A stretch of DNA of 64,000 nucleotides, taken from the NCBI RefSeq assembly GCF_016591715.1, contig NZ_AP024109.1, positions 4,898,001-4,962,000 of the forward strand. Direction: 5' to 3'. Of this stretch, positions 1 to 9,391 are shown piece after piece. The notes below the pieces were generated by a model. The model was given only the letters and a program-made list of their open reading frames with translations. It did not search any database and was not told the origin of the DNA. This DNA comes from Mesorhizobium sp. J8. GTDB taxonomy: Bacteria > Pseudomonadota > Alphaproteobacteria > Rhizobiales > Rhizobiaceae. The translations under genes and the position numbers were made by a program. Numbering within the stretch: the first letter of the stretch is position 1; the number at the start of each line of letters is the position of its first letter.

Positions 1-1
1 C

Positions 2-517
2 GCGATGGTATCAATCCTGCGTGTCTGCCTCGTGGTCCTGCTGCTGGCGCCCGACGTTGCGGCATTCATCGCCATGCCGGCACTTTTTGCTGCGGTCGCG
101 TTTGCGGCCTGCGCAGCGATCATGTTGGCAGTCGCGGGCGGGAAAGAGGACAATGCCACGCCCTCAAGAAATCCGTTCGAAGTCATACCGCTGATAATCT
201 TTGCATTGATGTTCGCATCCGCCTCGACGGCAAGCGCTGCGTTGGCCTCCCAGTTTCAGGAACAAGGTCTGCTGGCGAGTTCCGCGATTGCGGGAGCATT
301 TGATGTCGATGCCTCGGTGCTTAGCGCCGTGCGGCTGGCCGGGCACTCGATTTCCATCGAAACCATTGGGCATGCCGTGCTGGCCGCGTTGATGGCCAAC
401 GCGATCGGACGCCTGTCCCTGGCGGCATTCGCAGGTCCGGTGAAATTCTGGCTGCCACTGGCCGGCACGACCTTGATCGCCGCGACTGCAGGCTACTGCA
501 CCATGCAGCTCCTTTAG
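2..517 (+). CDS. MgtC/SapB-type (DUF4010-like) membrane protein, C-terminal part
   Basis: Only the 3' part of the gene is inside the window; the frame is open to the left edge, so the ATG at 5 is probably internal. The visible part has about five hydrophobic segments, with an NPFE motif before the second and a conserved stretch resembling 'aDVDAitLS.ARLAg' (here DVDASVLSAVRLAGHSIS). That pattern matches the C-terminal DUF4010 module of MgtC/SapB-like inner-membrane proteins, whose substrate is not settled. It ends 112 nt before the arcD start, with an FNR-type site in the gap, so it is not obviously part of the arc operon. Family assignment is by pattern recall. Confidence 0.6.
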   Translation, partial: AMVSILRVCLVVLLLAPDVAAFIAMPALFAAVAFAACAAIMLAVAGGKEDNATPSRNPFEVIPLIIFALMFASASTASAALASQFQEQGLLASSAIAGAFDVDASVLSAVRLAGHSISIETIGHAVLAALMANAIGRLSLAAFAGPVKFWLPLAGTTLIAATAGYCTMQLL

Positions 518-556
518 GGAGCTCGATTGGCGGTCGGCTCCAGCGTCACTTCAGAT

Positions 557-570
557 TTGACCGCCGTCAA
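557..570. promoter_or_regulatory. FNR/FixK-type site upstream of arcD
   Basis: Perfect TTGA-N6-TCAA (TTGACCGCCGTCAA). Its centre is 66 nt before the arcD ATG, which leaves room for an FNR class II promoter and a leader of about 25 nt. Anaerobic control of arc genes by FNR/ANR proteins is well known in other proteobacteria. Confidence 0.8.
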
Positions 571-629
571 GGCTGGCAAGCCTAATTCCTGTTGAACTGC
601 TCCCATCGTTCCAAAGGTGGGAGGGCCTC

Positions 630-2099
630 ATGGCCACGACAGACATCAATTTCCCTGCCCGGGCAGAAGCTGCCAGCCCGGCTACGGCCAAGCTGCGATT
701 GGGCTCCCTGACAGCGCTCGTGGTCGGCTCCATGGTCGGCTCGGGCGTCTTCAGCCTGCCCCAGAACATGGCGGCCGGCGCTGGCCCGCTTGCAATCCTG
801 ATCGGCTGGGCCATCACCGCGGTCGGCATGCTGGCACTCGTGTTCGTCTACCAGTCGCTGGCGGTGCGCCGGCCGGAGCTCGATGCCGGCCCCTACGCTT
901 ACGCCAAAGCCGGCTTCGGTCCCTTCATCGGCTTCAACAGCGCCTGGGGCTATTGGATCAGCGCATGGGTCGGCAACGTCTCCTACGCGGTGGTCGTGTT
1001 CAGCGCGCTGTCCTATTTCTTCCCTGCTTTCGGTGACGGGAACACCTGGCAGGCGGTGCTCGGCGCCTCGATCCTGCTGTGGGCCATCCACTTTCTGATC
1101 CTCGCGGGCATTCGCCAGGCTGCAGTCGTCAACACCCTCGTGACCGTGGCCAAGATTGCTCCGGTCGTTCTCTTTGTCGGCGTTGTCGCCGTTGCCTTCA
1201 GGCTCAAAGTCTGGTCGCTCGACTTCACGGGTCTTGGCAATGCCTCGCTCGGTACCATCGCGGCTCAGGTCAAGAGCACGATGCTGGTGACGTTGTGGGT
1301 CTTCATCGGTATCGAAGGCGCCAGCGTTTTCTCTGCGCGAGCCGAGCGGCGCAAGGACATCGCGACGGCAACCGTACTCGGTTTCTTCACCTGCCTTGGG
1401 CTTTACGCGCTGGTCTCGCTGCTTTCGCTCGGCATTCTGAGCCAACCCGACCTCGCCGCCCTGAAGAACCCATCCATGGCGGGCGTGCTGGAGGCGGTCG
1501 TCGGGCCGTGGGGGGCGGTGCTCATCAATGTTGCGCTTGTCGTCTCGGTCGTCGGCGCTTTCCTCAGTTGGACCCTGCTTGCCGCCGAAATCCCGCATGT
1601 CGCCGGCAAGGACGGGACGATGCCGAGATTCTTCGGCCACGAGAGCGAACGCGGCGTCCCCTCGACCTCCCTGCTGATCACCAACCTGCTTGTCCAGGCC
1701 TTCCTGGTGATCACACTCTTTGCCCAGAGCACATACCAGGCGCTGTTCTACATCGCTTCGGCGGCAATTCTCGTTCCCTACATCTTCTCCGGCGCCTTTG
1801 CCGCGAAGCTTGCAATGACCGGGGAGAGCTATGAGAGCGGCGAGCGGCGTTCCGGCCCACTTTTCGCTGGCGTGCTGGCAACGATCTACGGGCTGTGGCT
1901 CGTCTATGCGGCGGGACCAGCGTATCTGTTCATGTGCGCGATCCTTTATGCACCGGGCATCGTCTTCTACGTCTGGGCCCGCCGCGAGGCCAATCAGCGC
2001 GCCTTCAACCCGGTGGAGGCCCTCATAGCCGTCGCGCTCGTCGCCGTCGCAATCCTTGCCGCCTACGAGATGTGGACCGGCGCCGTCCGCGCGCTTTGA
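630..2099 (+). CDS. arcD: Arginine/ornithine antiporter (APC family)
   Basis: 489-aa polytopic APC-superfamily permease of the basic amino acid/polyamine antiporter group. The [12 protein letters not shown] motif in the first helix (about residues 33-44) and about twelve hydrophobic segments support this. It is first in an arcDABC order and is followed 11 nt later by arginine deiminase, so arginine import coupled to ornithine export is the expected role: it feeds the deiminase pathway and removes its end product. The start ATG at 630 lies behind a GGTGGGAGG-like ribosome-binding site. The long antisense frame opposite this gene is a GC-rich shadow. Confidence 0.93.
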   Translation: MATTDINFPARAEAASPATAKLRLGSLTALVVGSMVGSGVFSLPQNMAAGAGPLAILIGWAITAVGMLALVFVYQSLAVRRPELDAGPYAYAKAGFGPFIGFNSAWGYWISAWVGNVSYAVVVFSALSYFFPAFGDGNTWQAVLGASILLWAIHFLILAGIRQAAVVNTLVTVAKIAPVVLFVGVVAVAFRLKVWSLDFTGLGNASLGTIAAQVKSTMLVTLWVFIGIEGASVFSARAERRKDIATATVLGFFTCLGLYALVSLLSLGILSQPDLAALKNPSMAGVLEAVVGPWGAVLINVALVVSVVGAFLSWTLLAAEIPHVAGKDGTMPRFFGHESERGVPSTSLLITNLLVQAFLVITLFAQSTYQALFYIASAAILVPYIFSGAFAAKLAMTGESYESGERRSGPLFAGVLATIYGLWLVYAAGPAYLFMCAILYAPGIVFYVWARREANQRAFNPVEALIAVALVAVAILAAYEMWTGAVRAL

Positions 2100-2110
2100 G
2101 AGGCGGTCCC

Positions 2111-3325
2111 ATGGCAAATCTGGGGGTTCATTCGGAAGTCGGCCGCCTGCGCGAGGTGATGGTCCACCGGCCTGATCTCAGCCTGCGCAGGCTGACGCCT
2201 GATAACTGCAAGTCGCTGCTGTTCGACGACGTGTTGTGGGTGAAACGGGCCCGCCAGGAGCACGATGTCTTCGTCGATGCCCTGCGTGAGCGCGGCGTGG
2301 TGGTTCATTCGTTCGGCGAACTGCTTGCCGAGACCATGGGGGTCGGCAAGGCGCGCGACTGGCTGCTTGACCGCCGGGTGCACGCCGGAGTGGTCGGCCT
2401 TGATATGGTCGACGAGATGCGAGGCTGGCTGAACGAGATGTCGGCCGGCCTGCTGGCAACATGCCTGGTCGGCGGTATCGCCCGCGCCGAGCTGCCGTTC
2501 GAGCCCAAGGGGCTCACCGGAAGAACGCTCGCGCCTCAGGACTTCGTCCTGCCGCCATTGCCCAACCAGCTCTTCACCCGTGACAGCTCCTGCTGGATTT
2601 ATCGCTCCGTGTCGGTCAACCCGATGTATTGGCCAGCGCGACGACCCGAAGCCGCAAATGTCGAGGCGGTCTATCGTTTCCACCCGCGCTTCCGCGACAG
2701 CGGCATTCCGTTCGTATCGCCTCAGGCAGGAACCGGTATCAGCCTGGAAGGCGGCGACGTCATGCCTGTCGGCGGGGGCGTCGTTCTGGTCGGAATGGGA
2801 GAACGCACGACGCCGCAAGCGGTCGGCGATCTCGCCCGCAGCCTATTCGCCGCCGGTGAAGCCACACATGTGCTCGCGGCGCTGATGCCGCGCGACCGCT
2901 CCTTCATGCATCTCGACACCGTTTTCACCTTCTGCGACCGTGACCTTGCAACCATGTATCCGCCCGTGGTCGACAGGCTGCGCACCTTCTCGATCCGGCC
3001 CGGAGACGACGATGCGGCGGTCTCGGTCAGGGAAGAGAACGCCCCCTTCACAAAGGTCGTGGCGGAGGCTCTCGGCCTTAAATCGCTGCGCATCATCGCC
3101 ACCGGCGGCGACCGCTACGAGGCCGAGCGCGAGCAATGGGACGACGGCAACAATGTTGTCGCGGTCGAGCCGGGCGTCGTCATCGGCTACGACCGCAACG
3201 TCTACACCAACACGCTTCTGCGGCGCGCCGGTATCGAGGTGATCACCGTCGAGGGCGCCGAGCTAAGCCGCGGCCGCGGCGGCGGTCACTGCATGACCTG
3301 CCCGGTCGCCCGCGATCCCATCTGA
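2111..3325 (+). CDS. arcA: Arginine deiminase
   Basis: 404-aa enzyme that hydrolyses L-arginine to citrulline and ammonia, the first step of the deiminase pathway. Family signatures are visible: N-terminal [14 protein letters not shown], the FTRDSS segment, the [10 protein letters not shown] segment with the catalytic His, EGGDVMP, and the C-terminal [11 protein letters not shown] with the nucleophilic Cys near residue 394. The frame extends upstream inside arcD, but ATG 2111 is correct because the conserved N-terminus begins there (MANLGVHSE). Only 11 nt separate it from arcD and 11 nt from arcB, so it is in one transcript with them. Length is typical for the family. Confidence 0.97.
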   Translation: MANLGVHSEVGRLREVMVHRPDLSLRRLTPDNCKSLLFDDVLWVKRARQEHDVFVDALRERGVVVHSFGELLAETMGVGKARDWLLDRRVHAGVVGLDMVDEMRGWLNEMSAGLLATCLVGGIARAELPFEPKGLTGRTLAPQDFVLPPLPNQLFTRDSSCWIYRSVSVNPMYWPARRPEAANVEAVYRFHPRFRDSGIPFVSPQAGTGISLEGGDVMPVGGGVVLVGMGERTTPQAVGDLARSLFAAGEATHVLAALMPRDRSFMHLDTVFTFCDRDLATMYPPVVDRLRTFSIRPGDDDAAVSVREENAPFTKVVAEALGLKSLRIIATGGDRYEAEREQWDDGNNVVAVEPGVVIGYDRNVYTNTLLRRAGIEVITVEGAELSRGRGGGHCMTCPVARDPI

Positions 3326-3336
3326 AAGGACATCCA

Positions 3337-4338
3337 ATGTCGATCAACCTTCACGGCCGCTCTGTGCTTTCACTGGATGACCTTTCGGCCGAAGAAATCC
3401 GCTTTCTCCTGAAGCTGGCGGCCGATCTGAAGGCCGCCAAGCAGGCGGGTCACGAGATACCCCGCCTGGTTCGCAAGAACGTCGCCCTCATCTTCGAAAA
3501 GGATTCGACGCGCACACGCACCGGCTTCGAGGTGGCGGCCTACGATCAGGGCGCCCATGTCACTTATTTCGGTCCTTCCGGCAGCCATATCGGTCACAAG
3601 GAATCCATGAAGGACACCGCGCGCGTGCTCGGGCGGATGTATGACGCGATCGAATATCGCGGCTTTGCCCAGCACCAGGCCGAAATGGTGGCGGCGCACG
3701 CCGGCGTTCCTGTTTACAACGGCCTGACGGATGAAGCGCACCCGACGCAGATCCTCGCCGATTTCATGACGATGCGCGAGTTCACGCACAAGCATCTGTC
3801 GGGCATGACGGTCGCGTTCGTCGGCGAGGGACGCGACAATGTCGCCCAGTCGCTGGCACTGGGGGCCGCCAAGGTCGGCATGGACATGCGCATTGCCTCG
3901 CCGAAGGAGCTCTGGCCAGACCAGGAATTCTGTAATCATATCAAGGAACTCGCGAAGCGCAGCGGGGGCCGCTTCCGGCTCGACGAAGACATCAAAGATT
4001 GCGTCCAGGATGCCGACTTCATCTACACCGACGTCTGGATGTCCATGGGCGAGGACAAGTCCGGCTGGCCGGAGCGCATCCGCCTTCTGACGCCCTATCG
4101 GGTGACGAAAGACGTGATGGCGGCCAGCGGCAATCCGCATGTGAAATTCATGCACTGCCTGCCGGCATTCCACGACACCGAAACCGAGGTTGGCGCTTAT
4201 ATAGCGCGCGAATTCGGCATCGACTGTATGGAGGTGACCGACGAGGTGTTCGAGTCCGGCGCCTCGATCGTCTTCGACCAGGCGGAGAACCGCATGCACA
4301 CGATCAAGGCGCTGCTCGTCGCCACGATCGGCAACTGA
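3337..4338 (+). CDS. arcB: Catabolic ornithine carbamoyltransferase
   Basis: 333-aa transcarbamylase that, in this operon, cleaves citrulline with phosphate to ornithine and carbamoyl phosphate. The carbamoyl-phosphate site STRTRT (residues 57-62), the HPTQILADF motif and the C-terminal HCLPAFHD motif are all present. The start ATG 3337 follows an AAAGGA ribosome-binding site; the longer upstream frame runs through arcA and is not used. It is one nucleotide from arcC. Biosynthetic ArgF has the same fold, but position between arcA and arcC indicates the catabolic enzyme. Confidence 0.97.
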   Translation: MSINLHGRSVLSLDDLSAEEIRFLLKLAADLKAAKQAGHEIPRLVRKNVALIFEKDSTRTRTGFEVAAYDQGAHVTYFGPSGSHIGHKESMKDTARVLGRMYDAIEYRGFAQHQAEMVAAHAGVPVYNGLTDEAHPTQILADFMTMREFTHKHLSGMTVAFVGEGRDNVAQSLALGAAKVGMDMRIASPKELWPDQEFCNHIKELAKRSGGRFRLDEDIKDCVQDADFIYTDVWMSMGEDKSGWPERIRLLTPYRVTKDVMAASGNPHVKFMHCLPAFHDTETEVGAYIAREFGIDCMEVTDEVFESGASIVFDQAENRMHTIKALLVATIGN

Positions 4339-4339
4339 C

Positions 4340-5242
4340 ATGCTGATCGTGACGGCCCTCGGCGGGAACGCGCTGTTGCGGCGCGGCGAGCCCATGACCG
4401 CCGAAAACCAGCGCAACAACGTCAAGCGCGCCGCGTCCGCCCTCGCCGCGCTGACCGGCGAAGGCCATTCGCTCGTGATCACGCATGGCAACGGTCCGCA
4501 GGTCGGCCTGCTGGCGCTACAGGCCAGCGCAATGAATGGCAGCGCATTTCCGCTCGACGTGCTCGGCGCAGAAAGTGCCGGGATGATTGGCTATGTGATC
4601 GAGCAGGAGCTCCGCAACCTTATCAGTTCGAGACTGTTCGCAACATTGCTGACGCAGGTAAAGGTCGACCCAAGCGACCCAGCCTTCGCGCAGCCGACGA
4701 AACCAATCGGCCCGGTCTATGATGAGGAGACTGCACGGCAACTGGCAGCAAAGAGAGGTTGGGCAATCGCCCGCGACGGCGACAAGTGGCGCCGTGTCGT
4801 CGCCTCGCCGCGGCCCACCGAGATTCTGGAAGCATCCGTCATTTCATTTCTCGTGGACCGCAACGTCGTCGTCATCTGCGGTGGTGGCGGCGGCATCCCG
4901 GTCGTCGCAGGTGAGGACGACAGCCTGATTGGCGTCGAAGCCGTCATCGACAAGGACCTGGCCAGCTCGCTGCTAGCGCGGCAGTTGAAGGCCGACATGT
5001 TGCTGATGCTCACGGATGTGGATGCGGTTTATGCGAGCTACGGCACGCCGCATGCCCGCGCGCTGCGCAATGTCGGAGCGACGGAGCTCGCGGGAAAGGA
5101 TTTCCCCGCCGGCTCGATGGGGCCCAAGATCAGTGCCGCGACCGAGTTCGTGGAGGCGACCGGCAATCCGGCGGCGATCGGCCGGCTGGAGGACGCGGTG
5201 GAAATCGTCAAAGGCCGGCGAGGCACCCGGTTCGAGCCTTAG
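4340..5242 (+). CDS. arcC: Carbamate kinase
   Basis: 300-aa amino-acid-kinase-fold enzyme making ATP from carbamoyl phosphate and ADP, the energy-yielding end of the arginine deiminase pathway. It shows TALGGNALL at the N-terminus, [10 protein letters not shown], the glycine-rich CGGGGGIPV loop and the [10 protein letters not shown] segment. The ATG begins one nucleotide after the arcB stop, which implies translational coupling. It completes an arcDABC operon that can supply ATP and ammonia when oxygen is low. Confidence 0.97.
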   Translation: MLIVTALGGNALLRRGEPMTAENQRNNVKRAASALAALTGEGHSLVITHGNGPQVGLLALQASAMNGSAFPLDVLGAESAGMIGYVIEQELRNLISSRLFATLLTQVKVDPSDPAFAQPTKPIGPVYDEETARQLAAKRGWAIARDGDKWRRVVASPRPTEILEASVISFLVDRNVVVICGGGGGIPVVAGEDDSLIGVEAVIDKDLASSLLARQLKADMLLMLTDVDAVYASYGTPHARALRNVGATELAGKDFPAGSMGPKISAATEFVEATGNPAAIGRLEDAVEIVKGRRGTRFEP

Positions 5243-5308
5243 CCGTGTTCGAAGCCTTACCCGGCGCCTCCCTCAAGAGAGCGGCGATGGCATCGGGAGC
5301 TGACGCGG

Positions 5309-5665
5309 TTATTCGCCGAGCGCACGGCGCCTTTCCTCGAACTCTTCCTTGTCGATCTCGCCGCGCGCAAATCGCTCCCGAAGAATATCAAGCGGTCTGC
5401 GACCCGCGAGCGGGTGATGCGGCGGCCTCGAATTCGGTATACCCCGTCCGCGCATGAGAAGGACCGCGCCTGCTAAGAGAACCGCGAGAACGAGGATCAT
5501 GAACAGCGGACCGAAAATCATTCCATACCAACCTTCGCCCCACATCATCTGAGGTCCCCAACCGTACCTTCCGATGTCGGTCGGCGCCTCGGCCCACGCC
5601 GCACCGGAGACAAAGGTCATGGCAGCAGCCGCTGCCGCGACCCATTTCATCAATGCCTTCTGCAT
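5309..5665 (-). CDS. SHOCT-domain small membrane protein
   Basis: 118 aa from the ATG at 5665, which has a GGAG ribosome-binding site; an upstream in-frame ATG at 5695 lacks one. The product has a cleavable-looking N-terminal signal (ends near AWA-EAP), a second hydrophobic helix (about residues 50-70) and a C-terminal SHOCT-type helix pair (DILRERFARGEIDKEEFEE). SHOCT modules are short oligomerisation tails of unknown biochemical role. The gene converges on arcC. A near-FNR site lies about 63 nt upstream. Confidence 0.75.
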   Translation of the reverse strand: MQKALMKWVAAAAAAMTFVSGAAWAEAPTDIGRYGWGPQMMWGEGWYGMIFGPLFMILVLAVLLAGAVLLMRGRGIPNSRPPHHPLAGRRPLDILRERFARGEIDKEEFEERRRALGE

Positions 5666-5721
5666 TGGCTCTGCTCCATCTTTGATGACCAACATCCTAC
5701 CGGCCTTGGAGCGGCTCCACT

Positions 5722-5735
5722 TTGCGCGAGATCAA
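5722..5735. promoter_or_regulatory. Imperfect FNR-type site upstream of the SHOCT gene
   Basis: TTGCGCGAGATCAA, one mismatch in one half-site (TTGC for TTGA). The centre is about 63 nt before the ATG at 5665, the same spacing as the perfect sites in this window. Confidence 0.45.
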
Positions 5736-5810
5736 CGTCTTCGCGGCATCGCCCCGACGAAGAGAGCAAGCGAACCGATCGTCCGCCTTCCCCGAGCGCA
5801 ATATTGTTCG

Positions 5811-6779
5811 TTATCCTGACGGGGTCAGGCCCGCGCCGGCCAAGAACGCGCGGATCGCTTTGCGGACCGCCTGCACCCTTCCAACCAAGAGATGCCCACC
5901 TGTGTCGAACACGACCAGCCTTGCGCCATGGATCCTGCTTGCCGCGAATTCGGCTGACGGCAAGGTGTTGAACAGGTCGTCGCGCGCGGAGATGATGATT
6001 GTTGGTGCGGTGATCTCTTGCAACGGCAGCTCGTAGGATTGGGGGGCGCTGTCGATCTTGAGGCCTGCCACACGCAGCGACAGCGGCTCGACGCTCTTGA
6101 CGAAGCTCGCAATGCGGTCTTTTTCGGCCTGAGGCGCCGCCGCAACCAGCGCCGGCCGAACGCCAACGAAGCGAATGAGTATTGACGGTGCGATAGTCTC
6201 GGCCGCCCACCAGGCGAAATCGCCACCAGCATTGACGGCCCAGAATGCGAATTTGTTGCCGCGGCCTATATCGGTCGACACGGGACTGGTCGGAGAGTAA
6301 AGGGCCGGGACAACCAAAATGAGAGCCGCAACCTTGTCCGGGTGCCGGAGTGCCAGCTCCACCGCAGAACGGGCTCCAGCCGAAACACCGACAACCACAG
6401 CCTTTGGCACGTTCAGCTTGGAAAGCAAGGCCGAGTGCGCGTCGGCCTGAGCGATTGCTGAAGGGTCTTGCGGAACGGGTGTGCGCAGATAGCCGAAGCG
6501 CGACGGCGCGATGACCCGAAAGCCTCCACCGACGAGATCGGCAGCCAGGGCAAGGCCTTGGTCGAAACCGCCGCCCGCGCCGTGGATCGACAGCAGTGGA
6601 ATGCCCGCGCCGCTGTCGGCGTATTCGACGGGGCCGACGTCAAGCTCGGCCACTAGACTGCCATGGCTGACGGTAGCGCGCAGACGGCTAAGCTCGTTGC
6701 TGTAAAGCAGGGAAGCCACGCCAGTCGCCATCATTATAGCGATGAGCGTGATCAGCAGGAAACCACCAATTCGAATCAT
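5811..6779 (-). CDS. Membrane-anchored alpha/beta hydrolase
   Basis: 322 aa from ATG 6779, which has a strong GAGGAGG site; the much longer open frame upstream is antisense to groEL. An N-terminal hydrophobic helix (residues 5-25) anchors or exports it. The hydrolase fold is shown by the HGAGGG oxyanion segment, the nucleophile elbow GVSAGAR (Ser), a late Asp in SARDDLF and the catalytic His in DTGGH near the C-terminus. Substrate is unknown. It is divergent from groEL, with two FNR-type sites in the shared intergenic region, so both are probably induced by low oxygen. Confidence 0.85.
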   Translation of the reverse strand: MIRIGGFLLITLIAIMMATGVASLLYSNELSRLRATVSHGSLVAELDVGPVEYADSGAGIPLLSIHGAGGGFDQGLALAADLVGGGFRVIAPSRFGYLRTPVPQDPSAIAQADAHSALLSKLNVPKAVVVGVSAGARSAVELALRHPDKVAALILVVPALYSPTSPVSTDIGRGNKFAFWAVNAGGDFAWWAAETIAPSILIRFVGVRPALVAAAPQAEKDRIASFVKSVEPLSLRVAGLKIDSAPQSYELPLQEITAPTIIISARDDLFNTLPSAEFAASRIHGARLVVFDTGGHLLVGRVQAVRKAIRAFLAGAGLTPSG

Positions 6780-6867
6780 TGCGAACCTCCTCGAAGGGGT
6801 AGGCAGCGTCTCGTTCGTCCGTCTCTTGAAACGAGAGCACATCAGACCAGTCGACGACCAGTCATCA

Positions 6868-6881
6868 TTGATCCCGGTCAA
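6868..6881. promoter_or_regulatory. FNR/FixK-type site between hydrolase and groEL
   Basis: Perfect TTGATCCCGGTCAA, centred 95.5 nt from both the hydrolase start (6779) and the groEL start (6970). It could serve the hydrolase promoter or act as an upstream site for groEL. Confidence 0.7.
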
Positions 6882-6899
6882 CGCGGCTTGGAATAGCAA

Positions 6900-6913
6900 T
6901 TGACGCTTATCAA
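6900..6913. promoter_or_regulatory. FNR/FixK-type site upstream of groEL
   Basis: Perfect TTGACGCTTATCAA with its centre 63.5 nt before the groEL ATG, the commonest spacing in this window. Confidence 0.8.
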
Positions 6914-6969
6914 AGCCGGCCGGCGGCAACGCGTCTATGTCGGTGGGGCTGGCAGTCTGGGAGAGGACC

Positions 6970-8592
6970 ATGGCCCACAAACAGGTATTGTTCCGTTCGG
7001 CGGCGCGCGAAAAGATCCTGCGCGGCGCGACCCAACTTGCCGATGCCGTGCGGGTGACGCTCGGTCCGCGCTCGAAGTCGGTTCTCATCGAGAGGAAATG
7101 GGGCGCGCCTATCGTGTGCAACGACGGGGTGACGATCGCCAAGGAGTTCGACTTGAAGGATCCGGAAGAGAACCTTGGCGCGCGCATGCTCAGACAGGCG
7201 GCCGAGAAGACCGGCGACATGGTCGGCGACGGAACGAGCACGTCGACCATACTTGCCCACGCGATGCTGGCCGACGGCGTGCGCAACGTGGTCGCCGGCG
7301 CGAGCGCAATCGACATCAAGCGCGGCCTCGACCGCGCGACGAAGCAGGCAATCGAAACGCTCAAGCAGACATCGCGGCCGGTCTCGACCAGGCGCGAAAA
7401 GGAACAGGTGGCCACGATCTCCGCCCATAACGATCCGCTGATCGGCGAACTGATCGGCGAGGCTATGGAGAAGGTCGGCGGCGAAGGCGTCATCACGGTC
7501 GAGGAATCGAAGACGACCGAAACGGTCCTTGATGTGGTCGAAGGCATGCAATTCGACCGCGGCTTCCTTTCCCCCTATTTCGTGACCGACACCGAGAAGA
7601 TGGAGGCGGTGCTGGAAGACGCGCTCGTGCTTATCGTCGAGAAGAAGATTTCCTCCCTCAATGACCTGATCAAGCTGCTCGAGGCCGTGGCCAAATCTGG
7701 CTCGCCTTTGCTTGTGATCGCGGAGGATGTCGAGGGCGAGGCGCTTGCAACGCTTATCGTCAACCAGATCCGAGGCACGCTCAAGAACTGTGCCGTGAAG
7801 GCGCCGGGCTTCGGCGACCGCCGCAAAGCCATGCTGCAGGACATTGCCGTCTTGACGGGCGCACAGGTCATTTCAGAGGACATCGGCCTGAAGCTCGAGA
7901 ACGTGACCATGGCTCAGCTGGGGCGCGCCAAGCGCGTGGTCGTCGACAAGGACAACACCACGATCATCGGGGGCAGCGGCGACCGGAAGGCCATCCAGGG
8001 GCGCGTCGAGCAAATCCGCCGTGAGATCGGCGATACGACCAGCGACTATGACCGAGAGAAGCTTCAAGAGCGGCTCGCCAAGCTTGCCGGGGGCGTGGCC
8101 GTCATCAAGGTCGGCGCACCGACCGAAGCGGAAATGAAATCCAGAAAGGAAGCGCTCGATGATGCCATCAGTGCCACCAAAGCGGCGGTCGCCGAAGGGG
8201 TGGTGCCTGGTGGCGGGCTCGCCTTGCTGCGCTGCATTGGCGCGGTGACTGAGGAAGAAGCGCGTTGCGAAGGCGATGAACGGACCGGCGTCCAGATTCT
8301 CAGACGCGCGCTCGAAATGCCCGTGCGCCAGATCGCCGAGAACTCGGCCGTCGATGGCGGCGTGGTCATCGCAAGGATGATCGAAGGCAAGGGGAACTTC
8401 GGCTTCGACGCTGGCCGTAAGGAATATGTCGACCTGGTCGAGGCGGGCATCATCGACCCGACCAAAGTGGTCCGCATCGCTCTGGAAAACGCAGTCTCGG
8501 TGGCAAGCGTTCTCCTGCTTACGGAAGCGACCATGACCGATATTCCGGAGCCGGCGAAGGAGCGCACGCTTGAACCGGAAATGTCGATGTAG
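6970..8592 (+). CDS. groEL: Solitary GroEL-type chaperonin (Hsp60)
   Basis: 540-aa group I chaperonin that folds proteins in the cytoplasm using ATP. Recognisable segments are [37 protein letters not shown] (ATP site), [14 protein letters not shown] and [13 protein letters not shown] 6970 follows a GAGAGGA site. It differs from housekeeping GroEL in two ways: no groES precedes it, and the usual Gly-Gly-Met tail is missing (it ends EPEMSM). Two FNR-type sites lie upstream. It is followed 64 nt later by an ABC transporter gene. It is probably an alternative, oxygen-regulated copy that borrows GroES from elsewhere. Confidence 0.95.
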   Translation: MAHKQVLFRSAAREKILRGATQLADAVRVTLGPRSKSVLIERKWGAPIVCNDGVTIAKEFDLKDPEENLGARMLRQAAEKTGDMVGDGTSTSTILAHAMLADGVRNVVAGASAIDIKRGLDRATKQAIETLKQTSRPVSTRREKEQVATISAHNDPLIGELIGEAMEKVGGEGVITVEESKTTETVLDVVEGMQFDRGFLSPYFVTDTEKMEAVLEDALVLIVEKKISSLNDLIKLLEAVAKSGSPLLVIAEDVEGEALATLIVNQIRGTLKNCAVKAPGFGDRRKAMLQDIAVLTGAQVISEDIGLKLENVTMAQLGRAKRVVVDKDNTTIIGGSGDRKAIQGRVEQIRREIGDTTSDYDREKLQERLAKLAGGVAVIKVGAPTEAEMKSRKEALDDAISATKAAVAEGVVPGGGLALLRCIGAVTEEEARCEGDERTGVQILRRALEMPVRQIAENSAVDGGVVIARMIEGKGNFGFDAGRKEYVDLVEAGIIDPTKVVRIALENAVSVASVLLLTEATMTDIPEPAKERTLEPEMSM

Positions 8593-8656
8593 TGAGCGAA
8601 AGAGCCCGGCACGCCTGCCCGGAAGCGAATTTGCTGCGGCAGGACTGGAGGCCGAC

Positions 8657-9391
8657 ATGCGAGAGGCAAATAGTCCAGCACAACCGACCGCTCCGGTCTT
8701 TACCGCCCGTGGATTGGGCAAGGTCTATGGCTCGGGCGACTCGCAAGTGACGGCCCTGAACAACGTGGATCTGGATATTCGAAAGGGCGAGTTCATCGTT
8801 CTTCTTGGGCCATCTGGTTCGGGCAAGTCGACGCTTCTCAATATCCTTGGCGGATTGGACGCCCCAACCTCTGGCTCGGCGAAGTGGCGCGATCACCAGC
8901 TGACGGGCGCCGGCGACGATGAGCTAACGACATACAGGCGCGAGCATGTCGGCTTCGTCTTCCAGTTCTACAATCTGATACCGAGCCTCAGTGTCGAAGA
9001 GAACGTGCGGCTTGTCGCCGAGATCGCCGGCAATCCGATGGATCCGGACGAAGCGCTCAGCCTTGTCGGATTGCTGCATCGCGCGCGTCATTTCCCATCG
9101 CAGCTGTCGGGCGGCGAACAGCAGCGCGTCGCCGTCGCTCGCGCGATCGTGAAACGACCCGACATCCTGCTTTGCGACGAGCCGACCGGCGCCCTCGACG
9201 TGGACACTGGCCGGCTGGTTCTTGCAGCGATCGCCAAGGTGAACGCGGAACTCGGCACGACGACTATCGTCATCACGCACAATTCAGCAATCGCTGGGAT
9301 GGCCGACCGCGTCTTGCGGCTGAGTGGTGGGCGCATCGTCAAGGAAGAGCCGAATCAGAACCGTATCGCCGCTGAAGACGTCCAATGGTGA
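8657..9391 (+). CDS. ABC transporter ATP-binding protein (MacB/LolD type)
   Basis: 244 aa from ATG 8657 (CTGGAGG site). It has Walker [10 protein letters not shown], the Q-loop region [13 protein letters not shown] typical of LolD/MacB ATPases, signature [14 protein letters not shown], Walker [13 protein letters not shown] and the switch histidine in ITHN. It overlaps the permease gene by 7 nt and belongs to an ATPase-FtsX permease-HlyD adaptor set, an assembly that usually extrudes or extracts lipophilic or peptide substrates through the envelope. The substrate cannot be read from sequence. Confidence 0.9.
   Translation: MREANSPAQPTAPVFTARGLGKVYGSGDSQVTALNNVDLDIRKGEFIVLLGPSGSGKSTLLNILGGLDAPTSGSAKWRDHQLTGAGDDELTTYRREHVGFVFQFYNLIPSLSVEENVRLVAEIAGNPMDPDEALSLVGLLHRARHFPSQLSGGEQQRVAVARAIVKRPDILLCDEPTGALDVDTGRLVLAAIAKVNAELGTTTIVITHNSAIAGMADRVLRLSGGRIVKEEPNQNRIAAEDVQW

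Noticed and set aside
582..2117. 511-aa open frame antisense to arcD
   Set aside because: Highly charged, repetitive composition and no start signal; typical high-GC shadow. The same holds for the antisense frames at 3370-4491, 26689-27819 and 48213-49526.
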